Assembly (NCBI RefSeq): GCF_002101785.1
Contig: NZ_LQPJ01000112.1
Location: 1-64,000 of the forward strand
DNA length: 64,000 nucleotides
Direction of reading: 5' to 3'
DNA from: Mycobacterium palustre
Lineage (GTDB): Bacteria > Actinomycetota > Actinomycetes > Mycobacteriales > Mycobacteriaceae
Positions 45,807 through 56,081 of this stretch are shown piece after piece. A program made the translations under genes and the position numbers. Numbering within the stretch: position 1 is the first letter of the stretch; each line of letters begins with the position of its first letter. Below the pieces are notes generated by a model. That model was not told the DNA's origin. It ran no database searches and saw nothing but the letters and a program-made list of their open reading frames with translations.

Positions 45807-46028
45807 ATGGCCAAGAAGGACGGTGCCATCGAGGTCGAGGGCCGCGTGGTCGAGCCCCTGCCCAATGCGATGTTCCGCATTGAGCTGGAGAACGGTCACA
45901 AGGTGCTCGCCCACATCAGCGGCAAGATGCGGCAGCACTACATCCGCATCCTGCCCGAGGACCGGGTGGTGGTGGAGCTGTCTCCCTACGACCTGTCCCG
46001 GGGCCGCATCGTGTACCGGTACAAGTAA
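45807..46028 (+). CDS. infA: Translation initiation factor IF-1
   Basis: The 73-residue protein starts [20 protein letters not shown] and is a single S1-type OB fold, the usual size and sequence of IF-1, which occupies the ribosomal A site during initiation. ATG 45807 is preferred because the frame is open far upstream only as an accidental antisense frame of the fused regulator gene. It opens the alpha operon. Confidence 0.97.
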
Positions 46029-46078
46029 CCCCAGCCCGAACCGACCACCGACGAGTAGCAGAACAGGATCGAACAGCC

Positions 46079-46192
46079 GTGAAGGTGAACCCCAGCGTCA
46101 AGCCAATCTGTGACAAGTGCAGGGTGATCCGTCGGCACGGGCGGGTCATGGTGATCTGCTCCGATCCGCGCCACAAGCAGCGCCAGGGCTAG
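46079..46192 (+). CDS. rpmJ: 50S ribosomal protein bL36 (L36), zinc-binding form
   Basis: This 37-residue protein is easily missed because of its length. It starts at GTG with [14 protein letters not shown] and keeps the zinc ligands C11, C14, C27 and H32 ([13 protein letters not shown]). It is the C+ form of L36; mycobacteria usually carry a C- paralogue elsewhere that replaces it under zinc limitation. It lies 50 bases after infA. Confidence 0.95.
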
Positions 46193-46272
46193 TCCCCTAA
46201 TAACAACTGAATGCAGACCTCCCAGCACCAGTGAGCGGCTGGCATCTAGAAGAGATGGGCCGGCTCATCCAC

Positions 46273-46291
46273 GCCCGGACGGAGGCCGGGC
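46273..46291 (+). other. Small stem-loop in the rpmJ-rpsM spacer
   Basis: GCCCGG (46273-46278) pairs with CCGGGC (46286-46291) around a 7-base loop in the 168-base gap before rpsM. In other bacteria protein S4 binds the rpsM leader to repress the operon; this hairpin might belong to such a site, but the pseudoknot was not demonstrated. Confidence 0.25.
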
Positions 46292-46360
46292 CCCACTTCG
46301 ACGTTTGGAGGGGAACGGGCTGGGATCAGACCTCCGCAGAGATAAGAGGAAGCGCCACCT

Positions 46361-46735
46361 ATGGCACGACTAGTAGGCGTCGATCTGCCGCGCGACAAGC
46401 GGATGGAGGTCGCGCTGACCTACATCTTCGGCATCGGCCGCACCCGCTCGAACGAGATTCTGGCGGCCACCGGCATCGACAAGGACCTGCGCACCAGGGA
46501 CCTGACCGACGACCAGCTCACCCACCTGCGTGACTACATCGAGGCCAACCTCAAGGTGGAGGGTGACCTGCGCCGCGAGGTGCAGGCCGACATCCGCCGC
46601 AAGATCGAGATCGGCTGCTACCAGGGCCTGCGGCACCGCCGTGGCCTGCCGGTGCGCGGCCAGCGAACCAAGACCAATGCGCGCACCCGCAAGGGCCCCA
46701 AGCGCACCATCGCAGGCAAGAAGAAGGCCAGGTAA
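46361..46735 (+). CDS. rpsM: 30S ribosomal protein uS13 (S13)
   Basis: The 124-residue protein starts [20 protein letters not shown] and has the C-terminal [20 protein letters not shown] of S13, which contacts tRNA and L5 at the head of the small subunit. It starts 3 bases upstream of a coupled rpsK group and follows a 168-base leader. Confidence 0.98.
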   Translation: MARLVGVDLPRDKRMEVALTYIFGIGRTRSNEILAATGIDKDLRTRDLTDDQLTHLRDYIEANLKVEGDLRREVQADIRRKIEIGCYQGLRHRRGLPVRGQRTKTNARTRKGPKRTIAGKKKAR

Positions 46736-46738
46736 TCG

Positions 46739-47161
46739 ATGCCACCGAAGAAGGCAAGTGGTGCTGCGGCGCCCAAGAAGGGCCAGCACAAGACCCGCAA
46801 GCGGGAAAAGAAGAACATCCCGCACGGCGCCGCGCACATCAAGAGCACGTTCAACAACACGATCGTGACGATCACCGACCCGCAGGGCAACGTCATCGCG
46901 TGGGCGTCGTCGGGGCACGTCGGCTTCAAGGGCTCGCGCAAGTCGACGCCGTTCGCCGCCCAGCTGGCCGCGGAGAACGCCGCCCGCAAGGCCCAGGAGC
47001 ACGGCGTGAAGAAGGTCGACGTGTTCGTCAAGGGCCCGGGCTCGGGTCGGGAGACCGCGATCCGCTCGCTGCAGGCCGCCGGACTCGAGGTGGGCGCGAT
47101 CGCCGACGTCACCCCGCAGCCGCACAACGGATGCCGTCCGCCGAAGCGCAGAAGAGTCTAG
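46739..47161 (+). CDS. rpsK: 30S ribosomal protein uS11 (S11)
   Basis: The 140-residue protein has a lysine-rich N-terminal tail and the S11 core ([57 protein letters not shown]). S11 forms the platform of the small subunit near the mRNA exit. It lies 3 bases after rpsM. Confidence 0.98.
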   Translation: MPPKKASGAAAPKKGQHKTRKREKKNIPHGAAHIKSTFNNTIVTITDPQGNVIAWASSGHVGFKGSRKSTPFAAQLAAENAARKAQEHGVKKVDVFVKGPGSGRETAIRSLQAAGLEVGAIADVTPQPHNGCRPPKRRRV

Positions 47162-47170
47162 GAGAAAGTC

Positions 47171-48894
<1,724 letters not shown>

Positions 48895-48922
48895 ACTTTC
48901 TCGACACTAAGGAGCGTCAGCA

Positions 48923-49498
48923 ATGCCCAAGCCCACCAAGGGCCCTCGCCTCGGCGGGTCGTCGCACCAGAAGGCCCTGCTGGCCAACCTGGCCACCTCG
49001 CTGTTCGAGCACGGCCGGATCAAGACGACCGAGCCGAAGGCCCGTGCGCTGCGTCCGTACGCGGAAAAGCTGATCACGCACGCCAAGAAGGGCACGCTGC
49101 ACAACCGTCGAGAGGTTCTCAAGAAGATCCGCGACAAGGACGTGGTGCACGCCCTGTTCGAGGAGATCGGGCCGTTCTTCGCCGACCGCAACGGCGGCTA
49201 CACCCGCATCATCAAGGTCGAGGCGCGCAAGGGCGACAACGCCCCGATGGCCGTGATCGAGCTGGTGCGGGAGAAGACGGTGACCTCGGAGGCCGACCGG
49301 GCGCGCCGGGTCAAGGCGTCGAAGAAGGCCGCCCCCGAGGCCCCCGAGGTGCAAGCGGCGGCGCCGCAGCCGGCGGTCGAGGAGGCTCCGGAACCGGCTA
49401 CCGACGCCGAGGCCAAGGCCGAGGAGGAGCACGACAAGGCCATCAAGGCCAGGGCCGAGGCCGAGGCCGACGCGGCTGACGAGGCTGACGAGAGTTAA
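48923..49498 (+). CDS. rplQ: 50S ribosomal protein bL17 (L17) with long acidic C-terminal extension
   Basis: The first 120 residues are L17 ([28 protein letters not shown]). The remaining 70 residues are an Ala/Glu/Pro-rich, mostly disordered tail that mycobacterial L17 proteins share to varying length. It lies near the exit tunnel of the large subunit. Its stop codon sits inside the presumed start region of truA. Confidence 0.97.
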   Translation: MPKPTKGPRLGGSSHQKALLANLATSLFEHGRIKTTEPKARALRPYAEKLITHAKKGTLHNRREVLKKIRDKDVVHALFEEIGPFFADRNGGYTRIIKVEARKGDNAPMAVIELVREKTVTSEADRARRVKASKKAAPEAPEVQAAAPQPAVEEAPEPATDAEAKAEEEHDKAIKARAEAEADAADEADES

Positions 49499-50339
49499 CG
49501 AGACCGTCCGGCTGCGGCTCGACGTCGCTTACGACGGAACGGATTTCGCGGGCTGGGCGGACCAGGCCGGGCAGCGGACCGTCGCCGGCGTCCTCGGTGA
49601 GGCGCTGACGACGGTCTTCCGCACCCCGGTGCGGCCGCGCGCGGCCGGGCGCACCGATGCCGGCGTGCACGCCACCGGCCAGGTGGCCCATGTCGACGTG
49701 CCGGGCGACGCCCTGCCCAACGCCTACCCGCGCGCGCCGCGGGCGGGTGAACCCGAGTTCCTGCCGCTGGTGCGCCGCCTGGGCCGATTCCTGCCCCCCG
49801 ACGTCCGGGTGCTCGAAATCGCCCGCGCCCCTGCGGGTTTCGACGCGCGGTTCTCGGCGCTGCGCCGCCACTACAGCTACCGGCTGTCGACGGCCCCCTA
49901 CGGCGTGCAGCCGCAGCTGGCGCGCTACGTCACCGCGTGGCCGCGGGTGCTGGACGTCGACGCGATGGCCGCCGCGTCTCGAGACTTGTTGGGGCTGCAC
50001 GACTTTGCGGCGTTCTGCCGCCAGCGCGAGGGCGCCACCACCATCCGCGACCTGCAGCGGTTCGACTGGTCGCGCGAGGGCGATCTGATCACCGCGCACG
50101 TCAGCGCCGACGCGTTCTGCTGGTCGATGGTCCGCTCGCTGGTCGGGGCGCTGCTGGCCGTCGGCGAGCACCGGCGCCCGGCCTCGTGGTGCCGCGAGTT
50201 GCTTTCGGCCACGGACAGATCCAGCGACTTCGCCGCCGCGCCGGCGCACGGCCTGACGCTGATCGGCGTGGACTACCCGCCCGACGACCAGCTGGCCGCG
50301 CGCACGCTGATCACCAGGGACCTGCGCACGCGGGACTAG
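49485..50339 (+). CDS. truA: tRNA pseudouridine(38-40) synthase TruA
   Basis: The product modifies U38-U40 of the anticodon stem. The conserved opening [19 protein letters not shown] begins near 49509, and the catalytic Asp lies in [16 protein letters not shown]. No ATG, GTG or TTG exists in frame between an upstream in-frame stop at 49281 and GTG 49629, which is beyond the conserved N-terminus. The start is therefore probably non-standard; CTG 49485 ([13 protein letters not shown]) is proposed, overlapping rplQ. From there the protein is 284 residues, close to the family norm. Confidence 0.85.
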   Translation: MTRVNETVRLRLDVAYDGTDFAGWADQAGQRTVAGVLGEALTTVFRTPVRPRAAGRTDAGVHATGQVAHVDVPGDALPNAYPRAPRAGEPEFLPLVRRLGRFLPPDVRVLEIARAPAGFDARFSALRRHYSYRLSTAPYGVQPQLARYVTAWPRVLDVDAMAAASRDLLGLHDFAAFCRQREGATTIRDLQRFDWSREGDLITAHVSADAFCWSMVRSLVGALLAVGEHRRPASWCRELLSATDRSSDFAAAPAHGLTLIGVDYPPDDQLAARTLITRDLRTRD

Positions 50340-50356
50340 TGGCGATCGCGGCGACG

Positions 50357-50992
50357 CTAGACCTTGGCGGCGACGAAACCGGCGGCCTGGTTCGTCAGGC
50401 CGGGCACGTAGCCTAAGTGCGCCTTCCACTGGTTGCCGTTCGAGCAGATCGGGTCGCCGGGGTTGCACAGGTCGATGGTCTTGCCGTCGAAGTTTGGGGT
50501 TAGCGCGCTCATCAGCCCGCCGGCGCGCGCGGACGGATTGCCGAACAGGGCGACGGCCGCGACGTGGTCGGCGGCCCCGGCGGGCAGCGGCTGGCGAAAG
50601 CCGAGCGCGGAAACCGGTGCGGCGGTGACGATGTCGACGACGGCGGCGCCCTGGGAGTAGCCGCCGAGCACCACCTTGGTGTTCGGGCAGTTGTTGGCCA
50701 TCTGTTGCACGTGGTTGCTGGCGTCGTTCGCGCCGTCGGCGGCGGCCAAGAAGTCCTTGTTCGCCGGGTAGTTAACCCCGTACGCGCCAACGCTTTTGCG
50801 GGTCTTTGCGCGCAGCGAGCTGATGAAGGCCTGGCCCACCTTTCCGACACCGGGCGGCTCGTCGGTGCCGCGGGCGAACACCACCTCGACGTCGGGGCAG
50901 GCCGCCGCCGCCCGCGGCAACCATTGCGGGGCCAACCAAAAGACGACCGCCGCAAAAAATGCGGCGGCCAGCACCAGGCGGATGAGCCTCAC
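50357..50992 (-). CDS. Secreted cutinase-family serine esterase
   Basis: The 211-residue protein has an N-terminal hydrophobic signal/anchor (residues 5-30) and the alpha/beta-hydrolase cutinase fold. The nucleophile is in [13 protein letters not shown], the acid in CNPGDPICSNG and the histidine in KAHLGYVPG. Cysteines in ACPDVEVVFARGT, NNCPNTKVV and DLCNPGDPIC fit the family's disulfides. Lipid-ester or phospholipid substrates are typical for mycobacterial members. It is a counterpart of cut4/cut3 (Rv3452/Rv3451) beside truA. Confidence 0.88.
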   Translation of the reverse strand: MRLIRLVLAAAFFAAVVFWLAPQWLPRAAAACPDVEVVFARGTDEPPGVGKVGQAFISSLRAKTRKSVGAYGVNYPANKDFLAAADGANDASNHVQQMANNCPNTKVVLGGYSQGAAVVDIVTAAPVSALGFRQPLPAGAADHVAAVALFGNPSARAGGLMSALTPNFDGKTIDLCNPGDPICSNGNQWKAHLGYVPGLTNQAAGFVAAKV

Positions 50993-51034
50993 ACAACGAT
51001 GTTACGGGCGCAATTGTCAAGCGTCGGTAACGAT

Positions 51035-51907
51035 TCAGACAAGCGGTGCTTGCGGGATCGGGGCGTTGGGGGCGACCGGCGTGTTCGGGTCGTTCGGCGC
51101 GGGCACCGACGGGCCCGATCCCGGCGTCTGCGGGCCGTACCCCGGCGTCTGCGGCCCGTACTGGGGCCCGTACTGGGGCCCGTATTGGGGCCCCGAGCCG
51201 GGCACCTGCTGGCCCGCGCCCGCCAGCAGCCGCGACGCCACGAACGCCGCCGCCTGGTCGGTGTAGGCGGGCACGTAGCCCTCGGTGTGACCGCTCCACT
51301 CGTTGCCCGGCCCGGCGTGGCAGATCGGGTCGGTGGGGTTGCACAGGTCGATCGCCTTGGACCCGAGCAGCGCGCTCCGGGTGGGCAGCGTGCCGCCGGC
51401 GCGGTCGGCCACGTCGCCGAAGGTGGCGACGGCGGTGATGTTCTTGGCGTATTCGGGCGGCAGCGAGTTGCCCCAGTTGATGCCGCCGATCGGGACGCCG
51501 GCCACGATGTCCATCACCGAGGCGCCCTGCGAGTAGCCGCCCAGCACGATCTGGGTGTTCGGGCACTTGGCGACCGCCTGCTTGACGCGGTTGATGGTGT
51601 CGTTGGCGCCGTCACCGCCGTGCAGCTGCAGCTTGCTGGCGGCGTAGTTCACCCCGTAGGTGTCGTAGGTCAGTCCCGGGGTCTGCTGGCGCAGCGCGTC
51701 GACGAAGGCGTCGCCGACGCGGCCCATGCCGGGGGGCTCGTTGGTGCCGCGGGCGAAGATGACCTCGACGTTCGGGCAGTCATCGGCGGCGGCAACCGGG
51801 GCCATGGACGCGATGGACGCGATAGACGGCGCGAACAGCAGGCCCGCGGCGCTGACCAGTGCAGAAACCCCGGGGCCTACCCAGCGGACGATGCGGTGGG
51901 AAGACAC
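51035..51907 (-). CDS. Secreted cutinase-family esterase with Pro/Gly/Tyr-rich C-terminal tail
   Basis: The 290-residue protein has a signal peptide (about residues 10-40), the cutinase core ([20 protein letters not shown]; nucleophile in [13 protein letters not shown]; acid in [19 protein letters not shown]) and a C-terminal extension of about 60 residues. That tail contains tandem YGPQ units and then a Pro/Asn-rich end, probably a flexible wall-spanning or surface tail. It is 42 bases upstream of the second cutinase and divergent from eccB4. Confidence 0.88.
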   Translation of the reverse strand: MSSHRIVRWVGPGVSALVSAAGLLFAPSIASIASMAPVAAADDCPNVEVIFARGTNEPPGMGRVGDAFVDALRQQTPGLTYDTYGVNYAASKLQLHGGDGANDTINRVKQAVAKCPNTQIVLGGYSQGASVMDIVAGVPIGGINWGNSLPPEYAKNITAVATFGDVADRAGGTLPTRSALLGSKAIDLCNPTDPICHAGPGNEWSGHTEGYVPAYTDQAAAFVASRLLAGAGQQVPGSGPQYGPQYGPQYGPQTPGYGPQTPGSGPSVPAPNDPNTPVAPNAPIPQAPLV

Positions 51908-53316
51908 GCCGAAATATTACCGGCAACCAGCGCGGCGGAGAAAACTCGCCGACCGGCCGGCTGCCCGCCGGCGGTCGCAGATTTCTGCTGCGCCGCCTGG
52001 AATGCGCGTTGCTGGACCGCGACATCAACACGGTCGACGAACCACTGCGCGCGCACTCGGCGTCGCTCACGGCCGGCTGTGTCCTGGCGGCCGTCGCCGT
52101 GGCCGGGTGCGCGGTGCTGGGTTTGCTGCGGCCCCGCGCGGACCTCGAGCACACCCGGATCGCGATGGTCCAGCCGTCCGGCGCGCTGTACGTGCGCGTG
52201 GGCGATATCTGGCACCCGGCACTGAACCTGGCCTCGGCGCGGTTGATCGTCGGGGCGGCCGACAGCCCGCGACCGGTGCGTGAGTCCGATTTGAGCCGCA
52301 CCAAACGCGGTCCGCTGCTGGGCATTCCGGGCGCCCCGCAGCTGCTCGGCAAGCCGCTGCCGCCTGACCAGTCCGCGTGGACGATCTGCGACACCGACGC
52401 CACCGGCGCCACGACGGTCGTCGTCGGGCCCGCCGACGTGCCGGCGTTCGCGCGCGTGGCGGCCGACCAGGCCATGCTGGTCGCACCCCCCGCTGGTTCG
52501 CCGGCATACCTGCTCTACAACGGCCAGCGAGCGGTGGTGGACCTCGCCGACGCCGCGGTGCTGCGGGCGCTCAGGCTGGAGGGCCGCAGCCCGCGGCTCG
52601 TCTCGCGGTCGTTGCTGAACGCGGTGCCCGAGGCGCCCGCGATCAGCGTCCCGCGCATCCCGGGCGCCGGCGGCCCGGCGGCCGGGCTGCCGGGGTTCGC
52701 CGTCGGCGCTGTGCTGCGCATCGGGCGCGGCGGCGGTGAGCAGTATTACGCCGTGCTGGCCTCGGGCGTCCAGCGCATCGGGCAGGTGGCGGCGGACCTG
52801 CTGCGCTTCCGCAACTCACAGGGCACCACCGATGCGGTCGCGGTGGCCCCGGACGTGATCCGGGCCGCCGGAGTCGTCGACACCCTGCCGGTGGCCGGTT
52901 ACCCGGACCGGGCGCCCACCCTGACCGACGGTGCCGGCACGGTGTGCGTCGGGTGGCGGCCGGTGCCGACGGGGCATCCCGACCTCGCGTTCCTGCACGG
53001 GACCGGCGTGCCGGTGCCGTCCGGACGAGCGCCGGTGGGCCTGGCGCGAGCCGACGGCCGCGGTCCCGCGCTGGACGCGGTGTATTTGCCACCCGGCCGG
53101 AGCGCCTACGTGCGCGGGGAGGGCCGGGGCGGCGCGCGATACCTCGTCATCGACACCGGGGTGCGGTTCGCGATTCACGACGACGAGGCGGAACGTGACC
53201 TCGGGCTCTCGGCCCCGGCCGCCGCGCCGTGGCCGGTGTTGGCCGCGTTGCCGTCCGGGCCGGAGCTGGCCAGGCAAAGCGCCTCAGCCGCCCACGACGC
53301 GGTTGCGGGGCCGTAA
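51859..53316 (+). CDS. eccB4: ESX-4 type VII secretion component EccB4
   Basis: The protein has a short N-terminal cytoplasmic part ([18 protein letters not shown]), one membrane helix (about residues 68-90) and a large extracytoplasmic domain with [20 protein letters not shown] and [10 protein letters not shown], as in Mtb EccB4 (Rv3450c). It is part of the ESX membrane complex with EccC, EccD and MycP. The only standard start before the conserved region is GTG 51859, which overlaps the divergent cutinase start by 49 bases; the true start could be a non-standard codon nearer 51935. Confidence 0.9.
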   Translation: MQKPRGLPSGRCGGKTRRNITGNQRGGENSPTGRLPAGGRRFLLRRLECALLDRDINTVDEPLRAHSASLTAGCVLAAVAVAGCAVLGLLRPRADLEHTRIAMVQPSGALYVRVGDIWHPALNLASARLIVGAADSPRPVRESDLSRTKRGPLLGIPGAPQLLGKPLPPDQSAWTICDTDATGATTVVVGPADVPAFARVAADQAMLVAPPAGSPAYLLYNGQRAVVDLADAAVLRALRLEGRSPRLVSRSLLNAVPEAPAISVPRIPGAGGPAAGLPGFAVGAVLRIGRGGGEQYYAVLASGVQRIGQVAADLLRFRNSQGTTDAVAVAPDVIRAAGVVDTLPVAGYPDRAPTLTDGAGTVCVGWRPVPTGHPDLAFLHGTGVPVPSGRAPVGLARADGRGPALDAVYLPPGRSAYVRGEGRGGARYLVIDTGVRFAIHDDEAERDLGLSAPAAAPWPVLAALPSGPELARQSASAAHDAVAGP

Positions 53317-53351
53317 CCGCGGCGCGGCCGCGCCGGCCGCGAGCACCGCTG

Positions 53352-54590
53352 TCAGCGCGAGCAGGCAGATGGCCGTGCCGCGCAGCGCCGTGGCCCGTGC
53401 GCCGAGATGTGGCGGCCCCGGCGGGGGCGGCGTGGCGATCGGCGGCGCGGTGTCGTTGTGGGGGTGTCCGGCGGCGCACCGGCGTCGGTGCTGATCGCCG
53501 CCAGGGCATCGATCGTGCCGCTGCCCACAAGCGGATCCCACCCGGCGGGCGGGTGGTGCGCGGTCGACTCGATGCGCTGCATCACCTGCCGCGCGGTCAA
53601 CGCCGGAAACCGGGCCCGGATCAGCGCGGCCACGCCACTGACCAGCGGGGCGGCGTAGCTGGTGCCGGACACCGGTTCCGAGCCGAGCGGAGTCACCGCC
53701 TCGCCGAGCGCCGCGACGTCCACCCACGGCCCGGCAAGCGTGAACGCCGACGGCGTCCCGTCGGCGCTGACCGAGCCGACCGTGAGCACGTAGTCGTCGT
53801 ACCAGGCCGGGCTGGCCACCACCGATACGGTCTGCCAGGTCGCGTCCGGCCGTTGGGGCGGACACTGGGCGGCCCCACCGGTGTTGCCCGCCGCGGCCAC
53901 GATCACGGCATTCTTGACGTCCACCGCGTAGGCCAGGGCGGCACCCAGCGCTCGGTCGTCGGGCGCCGACGCGACCGGAACGCAAGCCACCGACGAAACG
54001 TTGATCACCGATGCGCCGAGGTCGGCCGCCGTCCTGATGGCCTTGGCCATGGTGTCGACGTCTCCGACCCCGGCGCGGGACCGCGCGCCGGCGGGAGCGA
54101 ACTTCGCGCTGGACTGGCGGATGCTGATCAACGTGGCCTCGGGCGCCACCCCGCCGAACCCGTCGGCAGCCGAATCCGGTCTGGCGGCGATGATCGCGGC
54201 GACCAGGGTGCCGTGGGCGTCGCAGTCCTGGGTGCCGTCGCCGCCGGCCACGTAATCGCCGCCGGCCACCACGTCGGGCAGCCGGCGCTGGCGTGAGACC
54301 CCGGTGTCGATGACCGCGATCCGTTGTCCCGCACCGCGCGTCAGCTGCCAGACCCGCGGAAGGTCGTCGAGGCCCGCGAGCTGGCCACGGCCCGTTGTGG
54401 AGCCGGCCGGGATCGTCGCACACACCTCGCGCTGCACCGTCGGCCACGGCGGCGCCGGGAGAGCCGGCTTCGGCAACAACGTGTCGTCGATCTGCGGCGG
54501 CGAAACCGCCTGCGCCCAGGGCGATCCCGGGACAACCAGCGCGGCGAGCGCCGCCGCCGCCAGCAGGCGCACCAGGCGGGTGGCGATCAC
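53352..54590 (-). CDS. mycP4: ESX-4 mycosin protease MycP4, frameshifted at the C-terminus
   Basis: The 412-residue reading frame has a signal peptide and a complete subtilisin domain with the triad D95 (VIDTGVS), H126 (CDAHGTLVA) and S311 (SGTSYAAPL). The C-terminal membrane helix is missing from this frame. It is encoded in another frame, from about 53460 down to 53284 (TALRGTAICLLALTAVLAAG). One base appears to be lost in a C5 tract (G5 at 53460-53464 on the plus strand); with six Cs the sequence reads through to the anchor. GTG 54590 overlaps the eccD4 stop. Confidence 0.87.
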   Translation of the reverse strand: MIATRLVRLLAAAALAALVVPGSPWAQAVSPPQIDDTLLPKPALPAPPWPTVQREVCATIPAGSTTGRGQLAGLDDLPRVWQLTRGAGQRIAVIDTGVSRQRRLPDVVAGGDYVAGGDGTQDCDAHGTLVAAIIAARPDSAADGFGGVAPEATLISIRQSSAKFAPAGARSRAGVGDVDTMAKAIRTAADLGASVINVSSVACVPVASAPDDRALGAALAYAVDVKNAVIVAAAGNTGGAAQCPPQRPDATWQTVSVVASPAWYDDYVLTVGSVSADGTPSAFTLAGPWVDVAALGEAVTPLGSEPVSGTSYAAPLVSGVAALIRARFPALTARQVMQRIESTAHHPPAGWDPLVGSGTIDALAAISTDAGAPPDTPTTTPRRRSPRRPRRGRHISAHGPRRCAARPSACSR

Positions 54591-55981
54591 GTCAGGCTCA
54601 ACCCGCGGACGGCGGAGTACAGCCCGGACGCCCAGGCCGCCAGGGGCACCACCGCCGCCAGCGCCAGCCATTCCAGGATCTCGGCGCCGCGCCGCAGCGC
54701 CGGCGGGAGCGCTACCGCCGGGGCGACGAAGCCCAGGTGAATCGCCGCGGCGGCCAGCGACGCCGTCGCCGCGGTTATCCATGCCCCGCGCCCGTCCGTG
54801 GCCGAGGCCGCGACCGCGAACGTCGCGGCGACGACGGTCGTCCCGCCGATGGCGCACACCAGTGCGCGTGCTTGACCCTGCGACCGGGCGCGCGCCAGCA
54901 GCAGCGCGCCGGCGAGGCCGCCGAAAGCCAGGCAGCTCGGCCGCGGGGCGCCCGCTAGCACGGTGACGACGGCGCCGAGGGCGGCCGCCGACGAGGCCGC
55001 GGAAACCAAGCCGGTGAGCCAGCCCTCGGCGCGAAACGCCTTGTCCGCCAAGTCATCAGCGGGCTCATGATCGAGTGGCGGTGTGAGCCGCGGCGACAAC
55101 CCGGCCAGCAGGAGGGAGATGCGCGGCGCCCACCCGATCAGGCCGAGCGACGTCAGTGTCAGCACCGACCCGACAGCGGCCACCGGGGCGCCGGTCAGCA
55201 CCCCTCCCAGCGCGGCGAGCGCAGCGAGCGTAGCCGCACACGCGATCGCCGTCAGCGCGACGACACCGCAGCCGACCGCGCGGATCGCCAGCACCGCCGT
55301 GGCCGCCGCCGCGGCGGCGGCCAGCAACGCGTTGGGCAGACCCGGACCGCCGGGCACCGTCAGCAAGCCGGCGACCGCCGAGAACGCGATGCCGGTGACG
55401 CTCAGCGCAAGCGCGGCCATCGCGTCGCGATACGACCTGTGTGCGACCGCCGCGCCAAGCAGCGCGATGACCCCGGCCGCCGCCGCGATGCCCGCCGCGG
55501 CGCCGTCTTCGCCGAAGCCATTGGCCCTCATCTCGTTTCGGATGAGGACCACGGCACCGATGCCGGTGAGGCAGCCCGCCGCCATGGCACCGACGAGACG
55601 GGCCGACCGCCGCCGGGGCCCGGGCGCCCGCCCCGCGCGAAGCGCGCTCGCTACGGCCTCGGCCACGTCGTCGCAGCGGGGGGTGAGTCGCGGTGTCGGC
55701 GTATGGGTCAAGACCAGCACGTCACCGTCTCGAATGCCGTTCTGCGCCAAGGTCTTCGACGAATCCAACGCGCACGCGCCCGGTGTGAACAGCTGATAGC
55801 GCTTGGCCTCGCAATCACCGGAACCGTCAAGGAAGTCCACGATCGACGGGATCAGGACTGCGACGGGAACCTCGGCGGGCAGGGCTAGATCGACGTCGGC
55901 GGTGCCCGCATGAACGGACACGCGGCGCAGCCCCGATTCGGACGCAGGCAACGGAGACCCCCTCGCTCGGATTACCGGCAC
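54587..55981 (-). CDS. eccD4: ESX-4 type VII secretion membrane channel component EccD4
   Basis: The 464-residue protein has an N-terminal ubiquitin-like domain (residues about 15-105, [20 protein letters not shown]) followed by about eleven hydrophobic helices, the standard EccD layout. GTG 55981 is chosen as it lies just before the conserved [11 protein letters not shown] segment; the frame is open further upstream. It is coupled to mycP4 (stop overlaps GTG 54590) and divergent from eccC4. Confidence 0.9.
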   Translation of the reverse strand: MPVIRARGSPLPASESGLRRVSVHAGTADVDLALPAEVPVAVLIPSIVDFLDGSGDCEAKRYQLFTPGACALDSSKTLAQNGIRDGDVLVLTHTPTPRLTPRCDDVAEAVASALRAGRAPGPRRRSARLVGAMAAGCLTGIGAVVLIRNEMRANGFGEDGAAAGIAAAAGVIALLGAAVAHRSYRDAMAALALSVTGIAFSAVAGLLTVPGGPGLPNALLAAAAAAATAVLAIRAVGCGVVALTAIACAATLAALAALGGVLTGAPVAAVGSVLTLTSLGLIGWAPRISLLLAGLSPRLTPPLDHEPADDLADKAFRAEGWLTGLVSAASSAAALGAVVTVLAGAPRPSCLAFGGLAGALLLARARSQGQARALVCAIGGTTVVAATFAVAASATDGRGAWITAATASLAAAAIHLGFVAPAVALPPALRRGAEILEWLALAAVVPLAAWASGLYSAVRGLSLT

Positions 55982-56081
55982 AGTAGCCACGTTTCGGACC
56001 CGGTCCATCCGGTTGTCCACAGGCGACTTGCAGCCGACTCGGGCCCCGCTTACCGTCGCCAAACGCTGGGAGGGGGCGAGA

